From: Euonymus europaeus
Lineage: Eukaryota; Streptophyta; Magnoliopsida; Celastrales; Celastraceae
Direction: 5' to 3'
NCBI GenBank assembly: GCA_963580455.1
Contig: OY756957.1
Location: 315,001-379,000, forward strand
DNA length: 64,000 bases
Positions 36,166 to 48,886 of the stretch are shown here, one piece after another. The position numbers and the translations under genes are program-made. The notes under the pieces were generated by a model, which saw only the letters and a list, made by a program, of their open reading frames with translations, did not search any database and was not told where the DNA came from. How positions within the stretch are numbered: position 1 is the first letter of the stretch; each line of letters begins with the position of its first letter.

Positions 36166-39046
36166 CCGAGTTCTGAATTCGGTGATTTTTAGCTTGATTT
36201 CACACTACTTTTCGAGCTCTACGTTCCTGGCTTTTCGGATTTTGATTTCAGAACTCGTGGCTAGTTGGTCTCGTTTCACCTAGTTAGCCGCGAAATGTGG
36301 TTTCTTTACGTAAACAGTTTTATGAATATCCGTTGACTCCGAGTTCTGAATTCGGTGATTTTTAGCTTGATTTCACACTACTTTTCGAGCTCTACAATCC
36401 TGGGTTTTCGGATTTCGATTTCAGAACTCGTGGCTAGTAGGTCTCGTTTCACCTAGTTAGCCGCGAAATGTGGTTTCTTTACGTAAACGGTTTTATGAAT
36501 ATCCGTTGACTCCGGGTTCTGAATTCGGTGATTTTTAGCTTGATTTCACACTACTTTTCGAGCTCTACGTTCCTGGTGTTTCGTATTTTGATTTCAGAAC
36601 TCGTGGCTAGTTGGTCTCGTTTCACCTAGTTAGCCGCGAAATGTGGTTTCTTTACGTAAACGGTTTTATGAATATCCGTTGACTCCGAGTTCTGAATTCG
36701 GTGATTTTTAGCTTGATTCCACACTACTTTTCGAGCTCTACAATCCTGGATTTTCGGATTTTGATTTCAGAACTCGTGGCTAGTAGGTCTTGTTTCACCT
36801 AGTTAGCCGCGAAATGTGGTTTCTTTAGGAAAACGGTTTTATGAATATCCGTTGACACCGAGTTCTGAATTCGGTGATTATTAGCTTGATTTCACACTAC
36901 TTTTCGAGCTCTACGTTCCTGGCGTTTCGGATTTTGATTTCAGAACTCGTGGCTAGTTGGTCTCGTTTCACCTAGTTAGCCGCGAAATGTGGTTTCTTTA
37001 CGTAAACGGTTTTATGAATATCCGTTGACTCCGAGTTCTGAATTCGGTGATTTTTAGCTTGATTTCACACTACTTTTCGAGCTCTACAATCCTGGGTTTT
37101 CGGATTTCGATTTCAGAACTCGTGGCTAGTAGGTCTCGTTTCACCTAGTTAGCCGCGAAATGTGGTTTCTTTACGTAAACGGTTTTATGAATATCCGTTG
37201 ACTCCGAGTTCTGAATTCGGTGATTTTTAGCTTGATTTCACACTACTTTTCGAGCTCTACAATCCTGGGTTTTTGGATTTTGATTTCAGAACTCGTGGCT
37301 AGTAGGTCTCGTTTCACCTAGTTAGCCGCGAAATGTGGTTTCTTTACGTAAACGGTTTTATGAATATCCGTTGACTCCGAGTTCTGAATTCGGTGATTTT
37401 TAGCTTGATTTCACACTACTTTTCAAGCTCTACGTTCCTGGCTTTTCGGATTTTGATTTCAGAACTCGTGGCTAGTTGGTCTCGTTTCACCTAGTTAGCC
37501 GCGAAATGTGGTTTCTTTACGTAAACGGTTTTATGAATATCCGTTGACTCCGAGTTCTGAATTCGGTGATTTTTAGCTTGATTTCACACTAATTTTCGAG
37601 CTCTACAATCCTAGCGTTTCGGATTTTTATTTCAGAACTCGTGGCTTGTAGGTCTCGTTCCATCTAGTTAGCCGCGAAATGTGGTTTCTGTGCGTAAACG
37701 GTTTTATGAATATCCGTTGACTCCGAGTTCTGAATTCGGTGATTTTTAGCTTGATTACACACTACTTTTCGAGCTCTACAATCCTGGATTTTCGGATTTC
37801 GATTTCAGAACTCGTGGCTTGTAGCTCTCGTTTCACCTATTTAGCCGCGAATTGTGGTTTCTTTACGTAAACGGTTTTATGAATATCCGTTGAATCCGAG
37901 TTCTGAATTCGGTGATTTTTAGCTTGATTTCACACTACTTTTCGAGCTCTACGATCCTGGCATTTCTGATTTCGATTTAAGAACTCGTGGCTAGTTGGTC
38001 TCGTTTAACCTAGTTAGCCGCGAAATGTGGTTTCTTTACGTAAACGGTTTTATGAATATCCATTGACTCCGAGTTCTGAATTCGGTGATTTTTAGCTTGA
38101 TTACACACTACTTTCGAGCTCTACAATCCTGGGTTTTCGGATTTCGATTTCAGAACTCGTGGCTAGTAGGTCTCGTTTCACCTATTTAGCCGCGAAATGT
38201 GGTTTCTTTACGTAAACGGTTTTATGAATTTCCGTTGACTCCGAGTTCTGAATTCGGTGATTTTTAGCTTGATTTCACACTACTTTTCGAGCTCTACAAT
38301 TCGGGGTTTTCGGATTTCGATTTCAGAACTCGTGGCTAGTAGGTCTCGTTTCACCTAGTTAGCCGCGAAATGTGGTTTCTTTACGTAAACGGTTTTATGA
38401 ATATCCGTTGACTCCGGGTTCTGAATTCTGTGATTTTTAGCTTGATTTCACACTACTTTTCGAGCTCTACAATCCTGGGTTTTCGGATTTCGATTTCAGA
38501 ACTCGTGGCTAGTAGGTCTCGTTTCACCTAGTTAGCCGCGAAATATGGTTTCTTTACGTAAACGGTTTTATGAATATCCGTTGACTCCGGGTTCTGAATT
38601 CGGTGATTTTTAGCTTGATTTCACACTACTTTTCGAGCTCTACAATCCTAGGTTTTCGGATTTCGATTTCAGAACTCGTGGCTAGTAGGCCTCGTTTCAC
38701 CTAGTTAGCCGCGAAATGTGGTTTCTTTACGTAAACGGTTTTATGAATATCCGTTGACTCCGAGTTCTGAATTCGGTGATTTTTAGCTTGATTTCACACT
38801 AATTTTCGAGCTCTACAATCCTAGCGTTTCGGATTTTTATTTCAGAACTCGTGGCTTGTAGGTCTCGTTCCATCTAGTTAGCCGCGAAATGTGGTTTCTT
38901 TACGTAAACGGTTTTATGAATATCCGTTGACTCCGAGTTCTGAATTCGGTGATTTTTAGCTTGATTTCACACTACTTTTCAAGCTCTACAATCCTGGATT
39001 TTCGGATTTCGATTTCAGAACTCATGGCTAGTAGGTCTCGTTTCAC
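36166..39046. repeat. Right copy of the 2.9-kb block (offset 7086 bp)
   Basis: This is the partner of about 29080-31960. It contains a private junction TTTCTGTGCGTAAAC near 37690 and the swapped monomer near 37422. Beyond about 39046 it continues as a copy of the four-monomer unit found at 34.7-35.6 kb, not of the sequence that follows the left copy. Confidence 0.83.
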
Positions 39047-39251
39047 CTATTTAGCCGCGAAATGTGGTTTCTTTACGTAAACGGTTTTATGAATTTCCGT
39101 TGACTCCGAGTTCTAAATTCGGTGATTTTTAGCTTGATTTCACACTACTTTTCGAGCTCTACAATTCGGGGTTTTCGGATTTCGATTTCAGAACTCGTGG
39201 CTAGTAGGTCTCGTTTCACCTATTTAGCCGCGAAATGTGGTTTCTTTACGT

Positions 39252-39941
39252 AAACGGTTTTATGAATATCCGTTGACTCCGAGTTCTGAATTCGGTGATT
39301 TTTAGCTTGATTACACACTACTTTCGAGCTCTACAATCCTGGGTTTTCGGATTTCGATTTCAGAACTCGTGGCTAGTAGGTCTCGTTTCACCTATTTAGC
39401 CGCGAAATGTGGTTTCTTTACGTAAACGGTTTTATGAATATCCGTTGAATCCGAGTTCTGAATTCGGTGATTTTTAGCTTGATTTCACACTACTTTTCGA
39501 GCTCTACGATCCTGGCATTTCTGATTTCGATTTAAGAACTCGTGGCTAGTTGGTCTCGTTTAACCTAGTTAGCCGCGAAATGTGGTTTCTTTACGTAAAC
39601 GGTTTTATGAATATCCATTGACTCCGAGTTCTGAATTCGGTGATTTTTAGCTTGATTACACACTACTTTCGAGCTCTACAATCCTGGGTTTTCGGATTTC
39701 GATTTCAGAACTCGTGGCTAGTAGGTCTCGTTTCACCTATTTAGCCGCGAAATGTGGTTTCTTTACGTAAACGGTTTTATGAATTTCCGTTGACTCCGAG
39801 TTCTAAATTCGGTGATTTTTAGCTTGATTTCACACTACTTTTCGAGCTCTACAATTCGGGGTTTTCGGATTTCGATTTCAGAACTCGTGGCTAGTAGGTC
39901 TCGTTTCACCTAGTTAGCCGCGAAATGTGGTTTCTTTACGT
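39252..39941. repeat. Four-monomer unit, 690 bp (single copy)
   Basis: This copy is preceded by only the fourth monomer of another unit (GAATTTCCG with TACAATTCGGGG, near 39078-39251). It lies 4322 bp after copy 2 at 34930 and joins the 7086-bp and 7258-bp blocks. Confidence 0.85.
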
Positions 39942-42900
39942 AAACGGTTTTATGAATATCCGTTGACTCCGGGTTCTGAATTCGGTGATTTTTAGCTTGA
40001 TTTCACACTACTTTTCGAGCTCTACAATCCTGGGTTTTCGGATTTTGATTTCAGAACTCGTGGCTAGTAGGTCTCGTTTCACCTAGTTAGCCGCGAAATG
40101 TGGTATCTTTACGTAAACGGTTTTATGAATATCCGTTGACTCCGAGTTCTGAATTCGGTGATTTTTTGCTTTATTTCACACTACTTTTCGAGCTCTACGA
40201 TCCTGGCATTTCGGATTTTGATTTCAGAACTCGTGGCTAGTTGGTCTCGTTTCACCTAGTTAGCCGCGAAATGTGGTTTCTTTACGTAAACGGTTTTATA
40301 AATATCCGTTGACTCCGAGCTCTGAATTCGGTAATTTTTAGCTTGATTTCACACTACTTTTCCAGCTCTACGATTATGGAGTTTCGGATTTTGATTTCAG
40401 AACTCGTGGCTAGTTGGTCTCGTTTGACCTAGTTAGCCGCGAAATGTGGTTTCTTTACGTAAACGGTTTTATTAATATCGGTTGACTCCGACTTCTGAAT
40501 TCGGTGATTTTTAGCTTGATTTCACACTAATTTTCGAGCTCTACGAGCCTGGTGTTTCGGATTTTGATTTCAGAACTCGTGGCTAGTTGGTCTCGTTTCA
40601 CCTAGTTAGCCGCGAAATGTGGTTTCTTTACGTAAACGGTTTTATGAATATCCGTTGACTCCGAGTTCTGAATTCGGTGATTTTTAGCTTGATTTCACAC
40701 TACTTTTCGAGCTCTACAATCTTGGCGTTTCGGATTTTGATTTTAGAACTTGTGGCTAGTAGGTCTCGTTTCACCTATTTAGACGCGAAATGTAGTTTCT
40801 TTACGTAAACGGTTTTATGAATATCCGTTGACTCCGAGTTCTGAATTCGGTGATTTTTAGCTTGATTACACACTACTTTTCGAGCTCTACAATCCTGGAT
40901 TTTCGGATTTCGATTTCGGAACTCGTGGCTAGTAGGTCTCGTTTCACCTATTTAGCCGCAAAATGTGGTTTCTTTACGTAAACGGTTTTATGAATATCCG
41001 TTGACTCCGAGTTCTGAATTCGGTGATTTTTAGCTTGATTTCACACTACTTTTCGAGCTCTACGATCCTGGCATTTCTGATTTTGATTTAAGAACTCGTG
41101 GCTAGTTGGTCTCGTTTAACCTATTTAGCCGCGAAATGTGGTTTCTTTACGTAAACGGTTTTATGAATATCCATTGACTCCGAGTTCTGAATTCGGTGAT
41201 TTTTAGCTTGATTACACACTACTTTCGAGCTCTACAATCCTGGGTTTTCGGATTTCGATTTCAGAACTCGTGGCTAGTAGGTCTCGTTTCACCTATTTAG
41301 CCGCGAAATGTGGTTTCTTTACGTAAACGGTTTTATGAATATCTGTTGACTCCGAGTTCTGAATTCGGTGATTTTTAGCTTGATTTCACACTACTTTTCG
41401 AGCTCTACAATCCTGGCATTTCGGATTTTGATTTCAGAACTCGTGGCTAGTAGGTCTCGTTTCACCTATTTAGCCGCGAAATGTGGTTTCTTTACGTAAA
41501 CGGTTTTATGAATATCCGTTGACTCCGAGTTCTGAATTCGGTGATTTTTAGCTTGATTACACACTACTTTCGAGCTCTACAATCCTGGGTTTTCGGATTT
41601 CGATTTCAGAACTCGTGGCTAGTAGGTCTCGTTTCACCTATTTAGCCGCGAAATGTGGTTTCTTTACGTAAACGGTTTTATGAATATCCGTTGAATCCGA
41701 GTTCTGAATTCGGTGATTTTTAGCTTGATTTCACACTACTTTTCGAGCTCTACGATCCTGGCATTTCTGATTTCGATTTAAGAACTCGTGGCTAGTTGGT
41801 CTCGTTTAACCTAGTTAGCCGCGAAATGTGGTTTCTTTACGTAAACGGTTTTATGAATATCCATTGACTCCGAGTTCTGAATTCGGTGATTTTTAGCTTG
41901 ATTACACACTACTTTCGAGCTCTACAATCCTGGGTTTTCGGATTTCGATTTCAGAACTCGTGGCTCGTAGGTCTCGTTTCACCTATTTAGCCGCGAAATG
42001 TGGTTTCTTTACGTAAACGGTTTTATGAATTTCCGTTGACTCCGAGTTCTAAATTCGGTGATTTTTAGCTTGATTTCACACTACTTTTCGAGCTCTACAA
42101 TTCGGGGTTTTCGGATTTCGATTTCAGAACTCGTGGCTAGTAGGTCTCGTTTCACCTATTTAGCCGCGAAATGTGGTTTCTTTACGTAAACGGTTTTATG
42201 AATATCCGTTGACTCCGAGTTCTGAATTCGGTGATTTTTATCTTGATTACACACTACTTTCGAGCTCTACAATCCTGGGTTTTCGGATTTCGATTTCAGA
42301 ACTCGTGGCTAGTAGGTCTCGTTTCACCTATTTAGCCGCGAAATGTGGTTTCTTTACGTAAACGGTTTTATGAATATCCGTTGAATCCGAGTTCTGAATT
42401 CGGTGATTTTTAGCTTGATTTCACACTACTTTTCGAGCTCTACGATCCTGGCATTTCTGATTTCGATTTAAGAACTCGTGGCTAGTTGGTCTCGTTTAAC
42501 CTAGTTAGCCGCGAAATGTGGTTTCTTTACGTAAACGGTTTTATGAATATCCATTGACTCCGAGTTCTGAATTCGGTGATTTTTAGCTTGATTACACACT
42601 ACTTTCGAGCTCTACAATCCTGGGTTTTCGGATTTCGATTTCAGAACTCGTGGCTAGTAGGTCTCGTTTCACCTATTTAGCCGCGAAATGTGGTTTCTTT
42701 ACGTAAACGGTTTTATGAATTTCCGTTGACTCCGAGTTCTAAATTCGGTGATTTTTAGCTTGATTTCACACTACTTTTCGAGCTCTACAATTCGGGGTTT
42801 TCGGATTTCGATTTCAGAACTCGTGGCTAGTAGGTCTCGTTTCACCTAGTTAGCCGCGAAATGTGGTTTCTTTACGTAAACGGTTTTATGAATATCCGTT

Positions 42901-43373
42901 GACTCCGGGTTCTGAATTCGGTGATTTTTAGCTTGATTTCACACTACTTTTCGAGCTCTACAATCCTGGGTTTTCGGATTTTGATTTCAGAACTCGTGGC
43001 TAGTAGGTCTCGTTTCACCTAGTTAGCCGCGAAATGTGGTATCTTTACGTAAACGGTTTTATGAATATCCGTTGACTCCGAGTTCTGAATTCGGTGATTT
43101 TTTGCTTTATTTCACACTACTTTTCGAGCTCTACGATCCTGGCATTTCGGATTTTGATTTCAGAACTCGTGGCTAGTTGGTCTCGTTTCACCTAGTTAGC
43201 CGCGAAATGTGGTTTCTTTACGTAAACGGTTTTATGAATATCCGTTGACTCCGAGCTCTGAATTCGGTAATTTTTAGCTTGATTTCACACTACTTTTCCA
43301 GCTCTTCGATTATGGAGTTTCGGATTTTGATTTCAGAACTCGTGGCTAGTTGGTCTCGTTTCACCTAGTTAGC
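39898..43373. repeat. Right copy of the 3.5-kb block (offset 7258 bp)
   Basis: This is the partner of about 32640-36115. Its private changes include GATTTTTATCTTG near 42236 in place of GATTTTTAGCTTG. That change removes a stop codon and opens the short chance frame at 42173-42361. Much of its second half (41590-43180) is copied again at 47296-48886. Confidence 0.87.
41498..42877. repeat. Tandem pair of four-monomer units
   Basis: Two 690-bp units lie at 41498-42187 and 42188-42877, with CCGTTGAATCC tags at 41691 and 42381. The first monomer of the second unit has the GATTTTTATCTTG change. The pair corresponds to 34240-35619 at 7258 bp and to 47203-48583 at about 5706 bp. Confidence 0.87.
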
Positions 43374-46300
43374 CGCGAAATGTGGTTTCTTTACGTAAAC
43401 GGTTTTATGAATATCCGTTGACTCCGAGTTCTGAATTCGGTGATTTTTAGCTTGATTTCACACTAATTTTCGAGCTCTACGATCCTGGGTTTTCGGATTT
43501 TGATTTCAGAACTCGTGGCTAGTTGGTCTCGTTTCACCTAGTTAGCCGCGAAATGTGGTTTCTTTATGTAAACGGTTTTATGAATATCCGTTGACTCCGA
43601 GTTTTGAATTCGGTGATTTTTAGCTTGATTTCACACTACTTTTCGAACTCTACGATCCTGGAATTTCGGATTTTGATTTCAGAGCTCGTGGCTAGTTGGT
43701 CTCGTTTCACCTAGTTAGCCGCGAAATGTGGTTTCTTTACGTAAACGGTTTTATGAATATCCGTTGACTCCGAGTTCTGAATTCGGTGATTTTTAGCTTG
43801 ATTTCACACTAATTTTCGAGCTCTACGATCCTGGGTTTTCGGATTTTGATTTCAGAACTCGTGGCTAGTTGGTCTCGTTTCACCTAGTTAGCCGCGAAAT
43901 GTGGTTTCTTTACGTAAACGGTTTTATGAATATCTGTTCACTCCGAGTTCTGAATTCGGTGATTTTTAGCTCGATTTCACACTAATTTTCGAGCTCTACG
44001 ATCCTGGCATTTCGGATTTTGATTTCAGAACTCGTGGCTAGTTGGTCTCGTTTCACCTAGTTTGCCACGAAATGTGGTTTCTTTACGTAAACGGTTTTAT
44101 GAATATCCGTTGACTCCGAGTTCTGAATTCGGTGATTTTTAGCTTGATTTCACACTACTTTTCGAGCTCTACAATCCTGGCATTTCGGATTTTGATTTCA
44201 GAACTCGTGGCTAGTAGGTCTCGTTTCACCTATTTAGCCGCGAAATGTGGTTTCTTTACGTAAACGGTTTTATGAATATCCGTTGACTCCGAGTTCTGAA
44301 TTCGGTGATTTTTAGCTTGATTTCACACTAATTTTCGAGCTCTACGATCCTGGGTTTTCGGATTTCGATTTCAGAACATGTGGCTAGTAGGTCTCGTTTC
44401 ACCTAGTTAGCCGCGAAATGTGGTTTCTTTATGTAAACGGTTTTATGAATATCCGTTGACTCCGAGTTTTGAATTCGGTGATTTTTAGCTTGATTTCACA
44501 CTACTTTTCGAACTCTACGATCCTGGAATTTCTGATTTCGATTTCAGAGCTCGTGGCTAGTTGGTCTCGTTTCACCTAGTTAGCCGCGAAATGTGGTTTC
44601 TTTACGTAAACGGTTTTATGAATATCCGTTGACTCCGAGTTCTGAATTCGGTGATTTTTAGCTTGATTTCACACTAATTTTCGAGCTCTACGATCCTGGT
44701 TTTTCGGATTTTGATTTCAGAACTCGTGGCTAGTTGGTCTCGTTTCACCTAGTTAGCCGCGAAATGTGGTTTCTTTACGTAAACGGTTTTATGAATATCT
44801 GTTCACTCCGAGTTCTGAATTCGGTGATTTTTAGCTCGATTTCACACTAATTTTCGAGCTCTACGATCCTGGCGTTTCGGATTTTGATTTCAGAACTCGT
44901 GGCTAGTTGGTCTCGTTTCACCTAGTTTGCCACGAAATGTGGTTTCTTTACGTAAACGGTTTTATGAATATCCGTTGACTCCGAGTTCTGAATTCGGTGA
45001 TTTTTAGCTTGATTTCACACTACTTTTCGAGCTCTACAATCCTGGGTTTTCGGATTTTGATTTCAGAACTCGTGGCTAGTAGGTCTCGTTTCACCTAGTT
45101 AGCCGCGAAATGTGGTATCTTTACGTAAACGGTTTTATGAATATCCGTTGACTCCGAGTTCTGAATTCGGTGATTTTTAGCTTGATTTCACATTACTTTT
45201 CGAGCTCTACAATCCTGGAATTTCGGATTTTGATTTCAGAACTCGTGGCTAGTAGGTCTCGTTTCACCTAGTTAGCCGCGAAATATGGTTTCTTTACGTA
45301 AACGGTTTTATGAATATCCGTTGACTCCGAGTTCTGAATTCGGTGATTTTTAGCTTGATTACACACTACTTTTCAAGCTCTACAATCTTGGCGTTTCGGA
45401 TTTTGATTTCAGAACTCGTGGCTAGTAGGTCTCGTTTCTCCTAGTTAGCCGCGAAATGTGGTTTCTTTACGTAAACGGTTTTATGAATATCCGTTGACTC
45501 CGAGTTCTGAATTCGGTGATTTTTAGCTTGATTACACACTACTTTTCAAGCTCTACAATCTTGGCGTTTCGGATTTTGATTTCAGAACTCGTGGCTAGTA
45601 GGTCTCGTTTCTCCTAGTTAGCCGCGAAATGTGGTTTCTTTACGTAAACGGTTTTATGAATATCCGTTGACTCCGAGTTCTGAATTCGGTGATTTTTAGC
45701 TTGATTTCACACTACTTTTCGAGCTCTACAATCCTGGGTTTTCGGATTTTGATTTCAGAACTCGTGGCTAGTAGGTCTCGTTTCACCTAGTTAGCCGCGA
45801 AATGTGGTATCTTTACGTAAACGGTTTTATGAATATCCGTTGACTCCGAGTTCTGAATTCGGTGATTTTTTGCTTTATTTCACACTACTTTTCGAGCTCT
45901 ACGATCCTGGCATTTCGGATTTTGATTTCAGAACTCGTGGCTAGTTGGTCTCGTTTCACCTAGTTAGCCGCGAAATGTGGTTTCTTTACGTAAACGGTTT
46001 TATGAATATCCGTTGACTCCGAGCTCTGAATTCGGTAATTTTTAGCTTGATTTCACACTACTTTTCCAGCTCTTCGATTATGGAGTTTCGGATTTTGATT
46101 TCAGAACTCGTGGCTAGTTGGTCTCGTTTCACCTAGTTAGCCGCGAAATGTGGTTTCTTTACGTAAACGGTTTTATGAATATCCGTTGACTCCGAGTTCT
46201 GAATTCGGTGATTTTTAGCTTGATTTCACACTAATTTTCGAGCTCTACGATCCTGGGTTTTCGGATTTTGATTTCAGAACTCGTGGCTAGTTGGTCTCGT

Positions 46301-47273
46301 TTCACCTAGTTAGCCGCGAAATGTGGTTTCTTTATGTAAACGGTTTTATGAATATCCGTTGACTCCGAGTTTTGAATTCGGTGATTTTTAGCTTGATTTC
46401 ACACTACTTTTCGAACTCTACGATCCTGGAATTTCGGATTTTGATTTCAGAGCTCGTGGCTAGTTGGTCTCGTTTCACCTAGTTAGCCGCGAAATGTGGT
46501 TTCTTTACGTAAACGGTTTTATGAATATCCGTTGACTCCGAGTTCTGAATTCGGTGATTTTTAGCTTGATTTCACACTAATTTTCGAGCTCTACGATCCT
46601 GGGTTTTCGGATTTTGATTTCAGAACTCGTGGCTAGTTGGTCTCGTTTCACCTAGTTAGCCGCGAAATGTGGTTTCTTTACGTAAACGGTTTTATGAATA
46701 TCTGTTCACTCCGAGTTCTGAATTCGGTGATTTTTAGCTCGATTTCACACTAATTTTCGAGCTCTACGATCCTGGCATTTCGGATTTTGATTTCAGAACT
46801 CGTGGCTAGTTGGTCTCGTTTCACCTAGTTTGCCACGAAATGTGGTTTCTTTACGTAAACGGTTTTATGAATATCCGTTGACTCCGAGTTCTGAATTCGG
46901 TGATTTTTAGCTTGATTTCACACTACTTTTCGAGCTCTACAATCCTGGCATTTCGGATTTTGATTTCAGAACTCGTGGCTAGTAGGTCTCGTTTCACCTA
47001 TTTAGCCGCGAAATGTGGTTTCTTTACGTAAACGGTTTTATGAATATCCGTTGACTCCGAGTTCTGAATTCGGTGATTTTTAGCTTGATTTCACACTAAT
47101 TTTCGAGCTCTACGATCCTGGGTTTTCGGATTTCGATTTCAGAACATGTGGCTAGTAGGTCTCGTTTCACCTAGTTAGCCGCGAAATGTGGTTTCTTTAT
47201 GTAAACGGTTTTATGAATATCCGTTGACTCCGAGTTTTGAATTCGGTGATTTTTAGCTTGATTTCACACTACT
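42910..47273. repeat. 16-monomer repeat, 2768 bp
   Basis: About 42910-44505 matches 45678-47273 at exactly 16 x 173. Tags are GTGGTATCTTTACG with TTTTTTGCTTTATTTC, GAGCTCTGAATTCGG (43253 and 46021), CAGCTCTTCGATTATGG, the TTTATGTAAAC junction (near 43567 and 46335), ATATCTGTTCAC (43931 and 46699) and CAGAACATGTGG. The match ends near 44510/47278. Confidence 0.85.
43570..45126. repeat. Five-monomer periodicity, 865 bp
   Basis: About 43570-44261 resembles 44435-45126 at 5 x 173 bp. Tags are the TTTATGTAAAC junction followed by GAGTTTTGAATTC, TTTTCGAACTC with CTGGAATTTC and CAGAGCTCG, and two monomers later ATATCTGTTCAC (43931 and 44796) with TTTTTAGCTCGATTTC and GTTTGCCACG. The monomers differ in CATTTCGG versus GTTTCGG and in GGATTTTG versus TGATTTCG, so this repeat is older than the 2768-bp one that contains it. 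Confidence 0.78.
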
Positions 47274-48583
47274 TTTCGAGCTCTACGATCCTGGGTTTTC
47301 GGATTTCGATTTCAGAACTCGTGGCTAGTAGGTCTCGTTTCACCTATTTAGCCGCGAAATGTGGTTTCTTTACGTAAACGGTTTTATGAATATCCGTTGA
47401 ATCCGAGTTCTGAATTCGGTGATTTTTAGCTTGATTTCACACTACTTTTCGAGCTCTACGATCCTGGCATTTCTGATTTCGATTTAAGAACTCGTGGCTA
47501 GTTGGTCTCGTTTAACCTAGTTAGCCGCGAAATGTGGTTTCTTTACGTAAACGGTTTTATGAATATCCATTGACTCCGAGTTCTGAATTCGGTGATTTTT
47601 AGCTTGATTACACACTACTTTCGAGCTCTACAATCCTGGGTTTTCGGATTTCGATTTCAGAACTCGTGGCTCGTAGGTCTCGTTTCACCTATTTAGCCGC
47701 GAAATGTGGTTTCTTTACGTAAACGGTTTTATGAATTTCCGTTGACTCCGAGTTCTAAATTCGGTGATTTTTAGCTTGATTTCACACTACTTTTCGAGCT
47801 CTACAATTCGGGGTTTTCGGATTTCGATTTCAGAACTCGTGGCTAGTAGGTCTCGTTTCACCTATTTAGCCGCGAAATGTGGTTTCTTTACGTAAACGGT
47901 TTTATGAATATCCGTTGACTCCGAGTTCTGAATTCGGTGATTTTTATCTTGATTACACACTACTTTCGAGCTCTACAATCCTGGGTTTTCGGATTTCGAT
48001 TTCAGAACTCGTGGCTAGTAGGTCTCGTTTCACCTATTTAGCCGCGAAATGTGGTTTCTTTACGTAAACGGTTTTATGAATATCCGTTGAATCCGAGTTC
48101 TGAATTCGGTGATTTTTAGCTTGATTTCACACTACTTTTCGAGCTCTACGATCCTGGCATTTCTGATTTCGATTTAAGAACTCGTGGCTAGTTGGTCTCG
48201 TTTAACCTAGTTAGCCGCGAAATGTGGTTTCTTTACGTAAACGGTTTTATGAATATCCATTGACTCCGAGTTCTGAATTCGGTGATTTTTAGCTTGATTA
48301 CACACTACTTTCGAGCTCTACAATCCTGGGTTTTCGGATTTCGATTTCAGAACTCGTGGCTAGTAGGTCTCGTTTCACCTATTTAGCCGCGAAATGTGGT
48401 TTCTTTACGTAAACGGTTTTATGAATTTCCGTTGACTCCGAGTTCTAAATTCGGTGATTTTTAGCTTGATTTCACACTACTTTTCGAGCTCTACAATTCG
48501 GGGTTTTCGGATTTCGATTTCAGAACTCGTGGCTAGTAGGTCTCGTTTCACCTAGTTAGCCGCGAAATGTGGTTTCTTTACGT
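47203..48583. repeat. Transposed pair of four-monomer units with a hybrid first monomer
   Basis: Units lie at 47203-47893 and 47894-48583. The very first monomer (47203-47375) is a hybrid. Its left part has a TTTATGTAAAC junction and GAGTTTTGAATTC, as in the surrounding array, while its right part has GGGTTTTCGGATTTCG and CCTATTTAG, as in the four-monomer unit. The breakpoint therefore lies inside this monomer. The second unit repeats the GATTTTTATCTTG change exactly. Confidence 0.85.
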
Positions 48584-48886
48584 AAACGGTTTTATGAATA
48601 TCCGTTGACTCCGGGTTCTGAATTCGGTGATTTTTAGCTTGATTTCACACTACTTTTCGAGCTCTACAATCCTGGGTTTTCGGATTTTGATTTCAGAACT
48701 CGTGGCTAGTAGGTCTCGTTTCACCTAGTTAGCCGCGAAATGTGGTATCTTTACGTAAACGGTTTTATGAATATCCGTTGACTCCGAGTTCTGAATTCGG
48801 TGATTTTTTGCTTTATTTCACACTACTTTTCGAGCTCTACGATCCAGGCATTTCGGATTTTGATTTCAGAACTCGTGGCTAGTTGG
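47296..48886. repeat. 1.6-kb block copied from 41590-43180 (offset 5706 bp)
   Basis: The offset is 33 monomers minus 3 bases, and by eye the copy is almost unchanged from its partner. It includes identical 189-bp chance open frames at 42173 and 47879. On both sides the sequence belongs to a different array that reads through at 43-47 kb and 49-52 kb. This block therefore looks like an insertion or a conversion tract. Its right junction monomer (48757-48929) has GATCCAGGCA and ends in GTGGTATCTTTACG, unlike the source monomer. Confidence 0.85.

Noticed and set aside
42173..42361. 62-codon open reading frame starting ATG in TGTGG context
   Set aside because: It lies wholly within two adjacent satellite monomers, and its start is present in nearly every monomer. 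It exists only because one TAG became TAT in a 172-bp monomer. There is no promoter, ribosome-binding context or recognisable domain.
47879..48067. Second identical 62-codon open reading frame
   Set aside because: It is the same chance frame, copied 5706 bp away with its satellite block. Its identity reflects recent duplication and not coding constraint.
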